Assembly (NCBI GenBank): GCA_034359265.1 | Contig: CP136890.1 | Span: 63,799,501-63,863,500 of the forward strand | DNA length: 64,000 nt | Direction: 5' to 3' | Source of the DNA: Canna indica | Taxonomy: Eukaryota; Streptophyta; Magnoliopsida; Zingiberales; Cannaceae | Shown: piece after piece, positions 33,651-44,417 of the stretch | How positions within the stretch are numbered: position 1 is the first letter of the stretch | How the letters are laid out: every line of letters begins with the position of its first letter | Notes under the pieces: model-generated | Database searches by the model: none | Seen by the model: only the letters and a program-made list of their open reading frames with translations | Told to the model about the DNA's origin: nothing | Position numbers and translations under genes: made by a program

Positions 33651-34513
33651 TGTTAGGAAGAAAATGGGTCTTCATCTAAGGATCCAAAAATCCAAACGCC
33701 AAAAGCAAAAATACCAAAACGAAATCCAAAAAACACAAAGAATACCAAAATTTATGTGGTTCGGCCCGGCGGGGTACTGGACCTACTCCACGGGAAGAAG
33801 AGGGCATCGATTTTATCAGAAAGAGGAGGAAACATGACCAGTACAAGAGAATCAAAATAAAACTAATAACTGTAAAAGACAAATATTGCCTGGACTTGGA
33901 TATTCTTCTACACCCTGGAATCTGGATTCCTGCTTCTGCCTGAAAATTGTGGATGCGGTGTCCTTGATCTTCTTGCTTCTACATGAGACGGTGTGAAGGA
34001 GAAGAGAGTCGCCGGAAAGGAACCTTCCTTGAGAAATGGAGTAGTCTGGATGATAGAATGATCTAGAACTGCGTAATAGATCCCTTTTTATAGTGCACAT
34101 AGAAGTCGACGTATCCTACAAGATTGGATCAAGCTTACTGCAAAATTTTCTTTGAACTGTTAGATTTAATCCTGCTGCTTCGATAATTTATTTAATCGAG
34201 AAATTAGGATTTGAGGCGGTTTCTCAATTTTGCAATTCAAAATTTCAAATTGCGTGCATGAAGAAGTTAACCTGGGTGGGCGCTGCAGGCTCTGCTCGCT
34301 CCAGGCTGCACGCGAGCGCCAGCGCTGGTGCATGCAGTGCACGCGGCGTGCACGCAACCGCTGGCACGGGCTGAGCTCGACCCAATGGTTTGGCCTGCCT
34401 AGGCCGGGCCGAGCCCAAAATAGCATAAGGCCCCTTCTTCTTTTTCTTTTCTTCTTGATCCAACTTGACTCATTTTGAATTCGGATCGAATTTAAATTGA
34501 ATCAATTCTTTCA
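33651..34513 (-). repeat. 5' LTR of the minus-strand copia element
   Basis: The LTR is 863 bp. On the minus strand it opens TGAAAGAATTGATTCAATTT and closes TTCTTCCTAACA. CTATAAAAAGG at 34,083-34,093 (minus strand) is a likely TATA box. Open frames at 34,166-34,478 on both strands are shadows of its GC-rich segment. Confidence 0.88.
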
Positions 34514-34518
34514 GTAAT

Positions 34519-34714
34519 ACAAAGAAAGAAGTGAAGGACAAAAAAAAGTGAAAGGTTAGTCCTATTTCAAAGAAAATATGAAAGGAGAGAGCATAATACA
34601 AAGAAAGAATCGAAGGACAAAAAAGTGAAGGAAAAAGAGGAATTAACGGTTCACTATAAGGTCAAGTCTATTCTATCTCAAAAATTGTTAAGATGATGCA
34701 AATCCTTATGTACC
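34519..34714. other. Purine-rich spacer with an internal duplication
   Basis: AATACAAAGAAAGAA followed by GAAGGACAAAAAA occurs twice (34,516 and 34,593). No coding sequence was seen. Confidence 0.6.
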
Positions 34715-34741
34715 TTTTTTTTTCCCCTAAAGCAACTAAAA

Positions 34742-35326
34742 CTAGATTACAGACCGACGATTGCCTGTTCCAAGATTATCAAAATATAAGATAGAGTCAA
34801 GCTCCGGTGGTCGGACAGAGGTCCACACCTTTTCATCCTTACATATTCTGGCCCAGTTTGCTGCCCAATGGGCAGCTTTGTTAGCCTCTCTATAACAAAA
34901 AGAGAAAATCAAAATATTACATTTTGACTTAAGATTGTTGATGTCCAAGAAAATCGAATAGATACAACAAGGGCACTGAGTCTTCCCGTTTAGAGCATCG
35001 ACCAAAATTTTGGAATCGGATTCGAGACAGAAGGGGCCCGAGCAGTTAGAAGATGCAAACACTAGACTCGCATTCACCGCTAATGCTTCCATCTGCAAAA
35101 TTTCAACATCGTTGCACATCTGGCAAGCAGCAAAACTACACTTCCCATTATAGTCTCGGATAATGAAGCCCAGACCTCCTGCACCATCCAACAGCGAAGC
35201 ATCACAATTAATCTTTAGAGTTCCGGACGCTGGCAGAATCCATACAGTACGTTTACTCCTTGAAGAGCCCTCAGACCTAGTTTGCTTGAAATAACTGTCG
35301 GTGAAGGATATGATTTTCCTTACCAA
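34742..35326 (-). pseudogene. LINE B RNase H domain
   Basis: The minus-strand frame reads LKINCDASLLDGAGGLGFII, then MEALAVNASLVFA, ESDSKILVDALNG and CYREANKAAHWAANWAR. These are the D, E, D and H/N blocks of the RVT_3 RNase H domain that ends many plant LINE ORF2 proteins. It follows the zf-RVT domain with a small frame break. The block itself (194 codons) is uninterrupted. Confidence 0.88.
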
Positions 35327-35377
35327 TCCCCTAGGGGTAGGCTGTCAAGCTTCATGCAACTTCTTATTCCTAGCGTG

Positions 35378-36415
35378 CTAGATGAACCAGCACGTGTTCA
35401 GAACAATGGCTCTAAAGTAGTTAGAGTTATTAGAAGCAGTGTTCCCAACCCACCTACCCAAATCCCAACCTATCATGTTGGTCAAAGGGAGGGTGGCCCA
35501 GATCTCACAAACAATCGAGCACTGAAAGAACAGGTGTGGTATAGACTCAATAGACTGACCACAATGAACACAAGAGGTATCAACAGTAATGCCCAGATTG
35601 CCCAAGAATGACCTAGTGGGGATCCTTACGTGAAGGAGCTTCCAACCAAATAACCTAACTTTAGGAGCTGTGCTAACCCCCCACAATGTTTTCCAAGGCA
35701 AGCCAGGGTCTACAATCACTGGTTTATGGCTTCTTAGGAATTTGACAGCTGAACTAGCGATAATACTACCCCTTAGATCCTTCATCCAGATATATTTGTC
35801 CTCCTCGGGATTCAAGGGAAGGGACAACCGACCAATGGATTCCACCAGCGTCGAACCAAATAAATCTTCACAAAGCCGCATATTCCAAGTTCGGTTATCA
35901 ATTAAGTCATTTACAGAGTTTACGTCGTCAAAAGCATTAATATTCACAAAAGTTGGTTTTAAGCATAAAGGGATGTCGAAAACCCAATTGTCCATCATAA
36001 TAGAAGTGTTATTGCCCGAATTTACGAGTTTTAAAAACCCAAGACATAAACTGCAAAAAACATTTAAGATTAGCCTCCAATTCCATGAACAACATGTTTC
36101 AGTAAAGAAAACATTCCTAGGGTCCCGATATTTAACCTTAACCAGTTGAACCCAAACGGTAGGCTCATTGTTAAGGTAAGCATAGCACAGCTTCGCCTGA
36201 AGGACCATACTTTTAACATTAAGGTCCTGAAATACCCAAGCCCCCTAAAAATTTAGGCTGGGTGACCAGATCCCAGTTGATTAAGTGCATTCCGCCTTTA
36301 TCAGGGGAATTGGTCCACAGGAAATTGCGAGCAAGTTGCTCAATTTTACTAATGCAAGATCTAGATAACCAAGAAACATCCATAGTATGCACAGGTATAG
36401 AGTTAATAACCGGAT
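35378..36415 (-). pseudogene. LINE B post-RT and zf-RVT region
   Basis: The open segment 36,208-35,378 contains LCYAYLNNEPTVWVQLVKVK, SWNWRLILNVF, APKVRLFGWKLLHVRIPTRS and CVHCGQSIESIPHLFFQC, a typical zf-RVT zinc-binding domain. Between 36,415 and 36,209 the frame is broken; pieces such as AWVFQDLNVK are still readable. Confidence 0.85.
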
Positions 36416-37795
36416 TTATAAGATAACCCTCCCAGCTTGGGAAAGGTAACTAGTTTGCCAAATCCCCAATTTACTCCTAATGTTGTCCAAAAGATAGTCA
36501 AAAGTACCATCAGGCGGTCTTCTAGGAGCGATCATGGTCCCCAAATATTTAAACGGGAACTTGACAGCTTTCATATTCAGGTCGGAGCACACTTGCCGCA
36601 TTACAATCCTAGAAGTAGTTTTAGGGAAGAAAATATCTGATTTGTCAAAATTGATAGTCTGACCAATAAACTCTGAATAGCGTTGAAAAATATTTTTAAA
36701 GGCCAAAATGTTTTTTTTGTTAGCCCTAAATGTTAAAAGGATGTCATCGGCAAACATCATATGACTGATGGCCGTAGTGTTCCTTCTTTTAAATGGGGCA
36801 ACTGCTTTATTAATAAGATTAGTCAAGATTTGGGCTGCAAGGACATATAAGTAGGGGGACATGGGGTCTCCCTGCCTAATGCCCCTCTTGGACTCGAAAG
36901 TATTGGACAACTTACCATTGATCAAGCATTTAAAATTTGCCATGGAAATACAATTGGCAATCCAACTGATAAATTGAGGAGGGAATTTAAAGGCCTTGAG
37001 GATGAAAATCATTGCTTTCCAAGACAATTTATCATAGGCCTTCTCAAGGTGAAGTTTGACCATAATCAAGGGATACTTGCCTTTAGAGTTATAGAAGGAA
37101 TGAGCAACCTCTTGAGCGAGGACAATGTTGTCATGAATACAACGACCTTGGATGAAGGTCGACTGCTCAACAGAAATTAGGCTACTTAAAACATGTTTCA
37201 TTCTATTGGCCAAGAGTTTAACCAAAATCCTATAGCTTAAATTGCACAAGGCAATTGGACGATAATCTTTAGTACATCTTGGATTTGCTTTTTGGGGATA
37301 AAGGAAAGCAGAGTTTCATTCCAATCGGGCGGAAGGAAGTTAAATCGATGGAATTCATCAAGGCATTCCATGAATCTATTCTTAATTATAGGCCAATAGG
37401 TTTTATAGAATTCCGCAGTGAAACCGTCACTCCCCGTACTCTTTCCATTGGGCATCAACTTAATGATCTCCCAAACCTCATCAAATTTAAAAGGGGCAGT
37501 CATAGCACTACAATTATCCATACCAACAAAATTAAAATTCATAGTGCTACAAATATCATGAAACGGTCTCTCATCAGGGCACCATAAAGATTGGTAGTGA
37601 TTACTAAAAACATCCAACAAATCATGCGCATCAGTGATAATAGTACCATTATCAAGATCAAGGGAGAAAATTTTGTTATACCTGCGCCGATAGGTGGTCA
37701 ACCTGTGGAAGTAAGCCGAGTTAGAATCTCCATCGGAGATCCACCTGGATTTGGCATTGCTCCACCATTTAAAGAGATGTACCTGATCATTGCAT
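36416..37795 (-). pseudogene. LINE B reverse transcriptase
   Basis: The N-terminal piece (37,701-37,237) shows NGKSTGSDGFTAEFYKTYWP and NETLLSFIPKK. The second piece (37,249-36,416) shows LCNLSYRILVKLLANRMKHV, STFIQGRCIHDNIVLAQEV, KLHLEKAYDKLSW, GIRQGDPMSPYLYVLAAQIL and HMMFADDILLTF. FADD is the catalytic box. One frame shift near 37,245 separates them, so the enzyme is lost, but all motifs are otherwise in place. Confidence 0.9.
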
Positions 37796-38050
37796 ATACT
37801 GATTAATACTTTTTTTGATGGAATATATTGATTAATACTTACAAATTACGTTTTAGTTTCCAGAAAAAGATTTTGTATGGTGGAACAAAAATTTAATTTC
37901 GACACTAAATCGGATGGAACCAGAGTATTTATTTGATCGAACCAGAGTCTTGATATTTATATTACTTCATCTGAAACTTCTAAAAGAAGTCTCATATTTT
38001 TGAAATGCGTCCGCTGAGAGCAATGATAGAAAAGAATATCTAAACCTTAA
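37796..38050. other. Spacer, no gene seen
   Basis: Contains a short duplicated GATTAATACTT motif and AT-rich sequence. The last three bases (TAA) are the target duplication of the following element. Confidence 0.5.
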
Positions 38051-38874
38051 GGGCCTGTTTGGTTAGCGAAACCAAGTCTGTTTTCATGGTTTCAGTTTCA
38101 TTGAAACCAAAACTGCTTACGAAAACGTGTTTGGTTTAGTGTTTTCGTGAAACTGAATCGAAACCAGAATGAAAACGAAACCAGTTTTCTTAATAAAAAT
38201 GAAAACAACAGAATGTTATTTTCTGTGGTTTCGAGACTGTCGATTTCGTCATCAAAATGCTGTGACAACTTTGTAATTATAAATATTTTTTTTATAAAAT
38301 TAATTAATTTAAAAATAAATCAAACTATATCGAATTTTTAAAAATAAAAATAAAAATCATCATTTTTAACTCAAACTTTTATCTTAAATTTATAAAATAA
38401 TTAAACCAATTTATATCTAATTGACTCAAACCTAAATTTTAAATAACTAAATTTTCTTAAAGTTGGTCTATTTATAATTTAATCAAACCTAATTTTAGAT
38501 CATTGGACTTGTTTTTTTTTGAAATTTTATAATAACTATTAATTAATTTTTATATCTAATTGAATAAAAAAATCTTAAATTACCAATAACTTAATTAATT
38601 AAATTATTTAAATATTTTGTAACCATATTAACAAATATTTAATTTTGTAAACTAACTAAACATTTAATTACTACTAAAAATGTTCAAGGAAAATTAATAT
38701 TATTTTTTATAATCAAATAAATATTTACTGATTTCAACTAACTAAAACTGATGTTGTTTTTATTAACCAAACGCGTTTTCAGAAAACTGAAAACTAGAAA
38801 CCAAAACCAAGTTTTCGAAACCAAGTTTTACTGAAACCAAACCAGAAAATAATTTTCGCTAACCAAACAACACC
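38051..38874. mobile_element. Harbinger/Tourist-type non-autonomous element (TSD TAA)
   Basis: Left end GGGCCTGTTTGGTTAGCGAA and right end TTCGCTAACCAAACAACACC are inverted repeats differing at a few positions. TAA flanks both (38,048-38,050 and 38,875-38,877), as expected for PIF/Harbinger insertion. Subterminal sequences are full of GAAACCAAAAC/GTTTTCGTGAAAC words in both orientations. The 824-bp interior is AT-rich with no transposase. It lies 264 bp past the stop codon of the HSP20 gene. Confidence 0.85.
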
Positions 38875-39137
38875 TAAAGGTCGACAAAGTTATTTACCTC
38901 TAAGGTTCTGTTTAGACATGAACTGATATTGTAAATAAATCAATATATATATATATAACAGACAAACCTTTTAATCATTACAAAGATATAGAATTAGTAG
39001 CTAGCTAGTGCAAGATCAACACACTTGACTCAGAGAATACAAGTACACAAACGCCGACCATGTTTATTTGATATCACAAGACCCAAAAGATGTTATTATT
39101 TATCAGGAAGCATGGATTGATGATCGATTAATTAAGC

Positions 39138-39608
39138 TCAGCCGGAGATTTCAATGGACTTCACCTCCGGCTTCTTCACTTCTTCCTTGGGCACAGTCAC
39201 AGTCAGCACGCCATTCTCCACTGTGGCCTTCACCTGATCCACTTTAGCGTTCTCCGGCAGCCGGAACCTCTGCAGGAACTTGCCGCTGCTCCGTTCCACC
39301 CGGTGCCACTTATTGTTCTTCTCCTCACTCTCCTTGCTGCGCTCGCCGCTGATCTTGAGGACGCGGCCCTCCTCCACCTCCACCTTCACCTCCTCCTTCT
39401 TCACCCCGGGGAGGTCCGCCTTGAAGACGTGGGCCTCCGGCGTCTCTTTCCAATCGATGCGGGTGTTGGCGAAGGCGGAGGAGTCGCTGACGAAGTTGGG
39501 GCGGGTCTCGGAGAGGGAGCGGATGGCGTCGAAGGGGAAGCCTTGGAAGGGATCCCATAGGTCAAGGGAGAAGGAGTCGAAAATGTTGCTGCGCCGCACG
39601 AGCGACAT
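39138..39608 (-). CDS. HSP17 (class I sHSP): Class I cytosolic small heat-shock protein (HSP20 family, about 17.7 kDa)
   Basis: An uninterrupted, intronless 156-codon gene, normal length for class I plant sHSPs. The N-terminal arm [13 protein letters not shown] and [12 protein letters not shown] is the class I signature. The alpha-crystallin domain runs from about residue 50 ([20 protein letters not shown]) to about 143, including [30 protein letters not shown] and the conserved GVLTVTVPK. The C-terminal IEISG is the I-x-I anchor for oligomer assembly. The protein is an ATP-independent chaperone that holds unfolding proteins in the cytosol. Codon third positions are GC-rich, unlike the surrounding repeats. 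TATA and heat-shock elements lie upstream. It is the only apparently functional host gene in the window. Confidence 0.97.
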   Translation of the reverse strand: MSLVRRSNIFDSFSLDLWDPFQGFPFDAIRSLSETRPNFVSDSSAFANTRIDWKETPEAHVFKADLPGVKKEEVKVEVEEGRVLKISGERSKESEEKNNKWHRVERSSGKFLQRFRLPENAKVDQVKATVENGVLTVTVPKEEVKKPEVKSIEISG

Positions 39609-39719
39609 GGCTGGGAAAAATCTTTAACCAGAAGAAATTGGGAGATTGAGAGCAGGGAATATAATTTTATACTTGTTCTTGTTCTTGACGAATTGAAGCG
39701 AGTAAGGGATGATGAAGAA

Positions 39720-39728
39720 TATTTATAG
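39720..39728 (-). promoter_or_regulatory. TATA box of the HSP20 gene
   Basis: The minus strand reads CTATAAATA, about 112 bases upstream of the ATG, which would leave a leader of roughly 80 bases, typical for plant sHSP genes. Confidence 0.75.
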
Positions 39729-39754
39729 GATCCGGTGGAAACTGGATGGAGGTT

Positions 39755-39810
39755 GAAGTGTCCAGACTCTGCTGCATAAGTCTCGTGGTTTCTTCTGACG
39801 ATTTCTGGAA
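39755..39810 (-). promoter_or_regulatory. Heat-shock elements upstream of HSP20
   Basis: TTCTGGAA at 39,803-39,810 is a perfect TTCnnGAA core about 75 bases upstream of the TATA box. GAAGTGTCCAGA at 39,755-39,766 is a weaker three-unit match to alternating nGAAn modules. Heat-shock factor binding is inferred from these modules and the gene type. Confidence 0.55.
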
Positions 39811-40178
39811 AACTCGGGGTTTGAAGTCGGGTTGGCCTGCTGGGTGAGTCTTAAACAGGTTGGATCGGAATGATGCGCGATGTAGTACTCTATTTACACT
39901 TACCCTGCCACCTCTTACTCAAATATGGGTCCCATATCTCATTCCGTGTTTGGATTCTAACTAAATTAAGTCTAAGTTAAGTTTAAATTTACCAAAATAA
40001 CCTAAAATTTATAAACTAAATTACATTTTACATCTTAACCTAAAATTACCTAAAATCTAATAATCAGTACTGAACCTAAAATTAGTTACTAAATAAATAA
40101 TACGTTAATAAACAAAAAATTAATTAACTTACAACTAATTACTAAAATTACCAATAAAAATTAATATTAAACCTAAAA
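39811..40178. other. Upstream sequence of HSP20 reaching the Helitron border
   Basis: Moderately GC to about 39,950, then AT-rich with several CTAAATTA/CCTAAAAT repeats. No further element was recognised. The Helitron begins 570 bases upstream of the start codon and could limit the promoter. Confidence 0.5.
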
Positions 40179-41169
40179 TCTATATATATATATAAAAGCA
40201 CTCTAGCCTTCTTACCATGCCAAGTGTCATGATAAAAACTATGTCAAGTGTCAATTGTACTATTCATATTTAGCAATACAAAAATATTAAATAGAGCATT
40301 AGTAACAAGCTCACATATTTTCTTAGGGGGAGAGATGATGATATTTATTTAAATCACATTTAATTAGAGGAGAAAAAAAAAGGATATTTAATTAAAAGGG
40401 AGAAATTGTTTTTTTTCAAAAATAAATAAATAAATTAAAAAATAGCAGCAGAACTGATTAAGAGTACGTTGTTTAAAAATTAAATATCAAAAGAAAGATT
40501 AAAATTTAAGAAACAACTGTATGGAGCAATTAATAAAACTGATAAAAATATTATTTTATTATGATACGATTACATATAGTAACATTTAGTTCAGTAAATT
40601 ACGTACATATAGTAACTTTTTAATAAATTATGATAAAAATATTATTTTATCAAAATATGATTACATATAGTAACAAATATTTAAAATATACATTAATGAT
40701 AAAAATAAATTCTCAACTACACGTGTAACAACTAAGCATAAAAAATTGGATTTATTATAAAATTAAATTTATAACATTATTTATGTTGTATTATTTATAT
40801 CAAAATTAAATTTGATTTAGAAATATATTATTTTATAAAAATAAGAATGATTTAATTGCGAAAAATTTATTGGTATACACCATAAAACCTAAATATATTT
40901 TAGCTTCTCCTTATTCATAATATATCTTATGATGGCATGATTAAATTATTTTAAAAATATATTATTTTATAGAAAATATAAATAATTTAATCATGTTTCT
41001 CTTTATTAGATTTATTAAAATGTGTAATATTTTATTTTATTATTTTTAATGTCTACACAATATATCTTAGAAAATACTAACAAATTATCAAACAAATCTA
41101 TTTTAAAAAAATATTATTAGAATATCATAAAAATATTATTTCATCAAAATACGGAAGGTAAGAAATACG

Positions 41170-41256
41170 ACTATGTCTCTATCAATATATATATATATAT
41201 ATTGAAATATTATTTCATCAAAATACGGATGGTAAGAAATACGACTATGTCTCTAT

Positions 41257-41310
<54 letters not shown>
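41170..41310. repeat. Local duplication and (TA)n microsatellite in Helitron A
   Basis: A 70-base unit (ATTATTTCATCAAAATACGG...GTCTCTATCAATATATA) occurs twice in succession, the second copy ending in a TA run of about 50 bases (41,258-41,308). A single copy of the unit occurs at the equivalent place in Helitron B (45,137). Confidence 0.8.
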
Positions 41311-41312
<2 letters not shown>

Positions 41313-41754
41313 ATAGAAAGTCACAATAGGTGATCATACTAGGATTTAAATCTCAGACCTCTAGAAAATATACAAGATGTTGCATATATATATCATAGAT
41401 AATATATATCTTATGAAAATATTATTAAACTGTCATAAAATTATTATTTTATAAAAATACAAAATAATTAATTATTTATCTATTTAATATATTGTTTAAT
41501 TTGTTTTAAATTTTAGTTAAATATTTGTTAATATATACACAATATATAGGTGTAGATGTAGTAGATCAAATTCCAATATCTCATTTCTTTAACTCGATCT
41601 ATATCTATCTTCATATATCCTATTTCTTTAAATTCTCTCATACAAATTCCAAATAACATTGAAATGAGAGATATAGCATACCAAGGGCGGTCCTAGAAGA
41701 ATCTGGAGAAGAAAAAAGAAAAATTTAAAAACCCCAAAAGGGCCAGCGAGTGTC

Positions 41755-44230
41755 TCTTTGAAATCGACTGATCCTCATTGCTATGAATCGATCATGGATT
41801 TAATGAAGCATAGCCCGTGTGGTGCTACACAACAAATTTTTTTTTGCGTGCAAGATGGTAGATGTATATGATATTTTCCAAATAAGTTTGTAGATAGATA
41901 TCCTCGAGGGTGGATATCCAGTTTATAGAAAGAAGAGATAATGGCTGAACAATTAAAAATCGAAAGATTGATTTGGACAACTATTTTGTTGTCTCTCATA
42001 ATAGATACCTGTTGTTGAAATATGGTGCACACATTAATGTCGAATGCTGCAACAAATCGAGATCAATTAAATATCTTTTCAAATATGTGAATAAAGATCA
42101 TGATCGTGTCACTGCCACATTTGTTGACTCAACATCACAGTCTGAAATACAAGTTCCTGTTGATGAGATCAAAATATTTTATGATTGTAGGTATATCTCA
42201 CCGTGTGAAGTGATCTGGAGAATTTTCAATTTTGACATTTATTACAAATATCCATTTATGCAACAATTGTCGTTTCATTTTCCAAATAAACACACTATAG
42301 TTTTCAATGATGACGATCCAATATCTGAAGTGGGAAATCGACCTATAACTAATGAATCTCAATTTCACCTTGGTTCGAAGCTAACAAATATTTCTCAAAG
42401 GCAATAAGCTTAACATGTGTTGAATTTTCTTTGTTGTTTGCATGAAAACAAGATTAGACGTTGGACTCAAAAAGAGACAAGATAGTTTTCGATAGGAAGA
42501 ATATTCTTAATTTGTTCCCTCAGGAATGAGTGAGTTATACTATTTGAGAATTTTATTGAACGTGATCAGGGGTCCACATCTTTCGAGGATATTAGAACAG
42601 TCAATGGTAAAGCTTACCCAACTTTTACATATACATGCTATACTTTAGGGTTGATTGACGATAACAAAAATTATGTAGATGCAATTAAAGAAGCAAGTGC
42701 ACGAGAATCATATTTTTCTCTTAGAAAATTATTTGCTACATTATTATTATCAAACTCGATGTCTAGACTAAAATTCGTTTGGGGGGATACTTGAAAATTA
42801 TTAACTGATTGAAGACCTACCTTATTTGATAAAGCAAGTATTACAATGGAAGGTACGAAAGCTATATATATATATTTATTTATTATGATTAGTATGTTTC
42901 ATGATGAATTATTTTTTCTTACCAATTAATATATTAAATTTATATATTTTTTAATTTCAAATGTTGTCATTACTGATTATGAACTCAAAGATGATTGTTT
43001 GAAGAAAATTGATTTGATTCTATGAGCATGTGGCAAGAGTTTGAATGACTTTCTTACAATGCCAAAATCATCTTCTATGAGCATCTACAAACATTAACAA
43101 TCTATTAATTACTGGGGAGTCGCGCTACAATCAGAGGAGATTGACATAGGAAAATAAAGAAGAAGTTCAACACTTAACTTCGGAACATAGATAAGTTTAT
43201 GATAAAATATTGGATGATGTTAAAAGAAAAAATGGAGATATTTTTTTGTCTATGGTTATGGTAAAATCAGAAAGACATTTATTTGGTAACTCTTGCATAT
43301 GCACTTCGGTCCGAAGGTAAAATTATTTTAATAGTTGCGTCCAGTGAAATAACATCTTTACTATTACATGGTGGAAGAACAACACATTCTCGATTTACAA
43401 TCCTTCTTAATCTGAATGGGGATTATACTTGCAATATTAAACAAGGTTCTTCGCTAACTGATTTATTGGTCAGAATAAGTTTAATTATTTGGGATGAAGC
43501 TCTAATGATGAATAGGTATTATGTAGTTATCTATTTAATTTATATATTTATTAAATTTCATTAAATACAAATTTAATAGTCTGATTCTATTAATTTTAGA
43601 TATTTTTTTAAAGCACTTGATAGAACATTGCGTGATGTTATGCATTTTAAAAATCCAAACAACAATGATAATTCTTTTAGAGGTAAGACTATAGTATATA
43701 TATGGGGAGACTTCAGATAAATTTTATCTGTCATTCCTAAGGGAAGTAGATAAAATATTGTTAATGCTACACTTAATTCGTCTTACTTATGAGACGACTG
43801 TGAAGTTTTGGAGCTAACAAAAAATATGTGTTTCTATATAAACAACTCCGATGACAATACAAATGGTTTGAAAAGTTTTTTGGATAGGATATTATCGATT
43901 GGTGACGAAAAGATGAGTGATTTTGGTGATGGTCATGAGATAGTCTGAATTTCAGATGGTAACTTGATTTTGGATACAAGCATGACCATATTGTTGCGAT
44001 TGTTGATCCAATTTATCTTGAACTTATAACAAATGCCAATATTTGCAACAAATAGCTATATTATATAGCTCCCACTCCGAATATGATTGAAACGATTAAT
44101 AACTACATGATATCTCTAAATAAAAAAGAGTCAATAATATTTTTGAGCTCAAACAACACGTGCTTATCAAATTCTGGAGGGAGTTTGTTGGATTAAATTC
44201 ATATACCAAACTTTGATTTATAATTCAGAA
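41755..44230 (+). pseudogene. Helitron A Rep middle region and PIF1-like helicase remnants
   Basis: The Rep-derived piece (41,760-42,407) reads NRYLLLKYGAHINVECCNKS, RSIKYLFKYVNKDHDRVTA and IKIFYDCRYISPCEVIWRIF, conserved in Helitron proteins. Helicase pieces follow from about 43,190, with the nucleotide-binding loop reading VYGYGKIRK instead of GYGGTGK, then SLIIWDEALMM (Walker B region, DEA) at about 43,480. Stops and frame shifts occur throughout, and the damage is greater than in copy B. Confidence 0.8.
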
Positions 44231-44417
44231 GATCATATTGAAAAAGAAATTACAATAGTTGTATACTAAGAAACTTTCCGTTATTTCTAAAAAAAAAAAA
44301 TTTAATTATTTATTTCTACACAATATTATTTTTCAAATATTAATATATATTAATAACAAGATTATTAGATTTAATATGAATTAATATCACTGCGCATCGC
44401 ACGGGTAATTAAACTAG

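Larger units (their letters stand above)
23673..34513 (-). mobile_element. Copia-type LTR retrotransposon (TSD GTAAT), interrupted by CACTA family 3
   Basis: LTRs in the same orientation lie at 23,673-24,498 and 33,651-34,513, both beginning TGTTAGGAAGAAAA on the plus strand. GTAAT flanks the element on both sides (23,668-23,672 and 34,514-34,518). Read on the minus strand, the primer site is TAGTATTAGAGCC (33,634-33,646), two changes from the initiator tRNA-Met complement. A purine tract AAAGGAGGAAATTATGGGGG precedes the 3' LTR (24,499-24,520). Without the 5.08-kb CACTA element the interior is about 4.07 kb, the normal size of copia gag-pol. The 3' LTR appears to lack the first nine bases of the 5' LTR. 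Confidence 0.9.
34715..37795 (-). mobile_element. L1-type LINE B, 5'-truncated
   Basis: On the minus strand it runs from WWSNAKSRWISDGDSNSAYF (about 37,770) through RT, zf-RVT and RNase H to a short A tail (plus-strand T run 34,715-34,723). The endonuclease and ORF1 are absent, the usual result of incomplete reverse transcription. It is less decayed than LINE A: open frames of 194, 276, 277 and 154 codons remain. A 7-base ATGTACC occurs beside both ends (34,708 and 37,778) but the latter is inside the coding region, so no convincing target duplication is claimed. Confidence 0.88.
40179..44417 (+). mobile_element. Helitron A, decayed and lacking the HUH nuclease part
   Basis: The 5' end is TCTATATATATATATAAAAG (40,179) preceded by A. 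The 3' end has GCGCATCGCACGGG (short stem region) followed by AATTAAACTAG ending at 44,417, then T. TC...CTAG inserted between A and T is the Helitron signature. It encodes the middle of Rep and a PIF1-type helicase on the plus strand, both broken. The region that should carry the HUH relaxase motif, directly before the MMHG(P/L)CG-like segment, is missing. Overall layout matches Helitron B segment by segment. Confidence 0.85.

Noticed and set aside
34700..37800. ATGTACC at both ends of LINE B as a target duplication
   Set aside because: The right copy is inside the reading frame of the LINE, so it cannot be flanking host DNA.
39280..39627. Plus-strand frames of 115 and 85 codons opposite the HSP20 gene
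   Set aside because: Shadows of the GC-rich HSP20 coding strand; the minus-strand protein is a clear family match.
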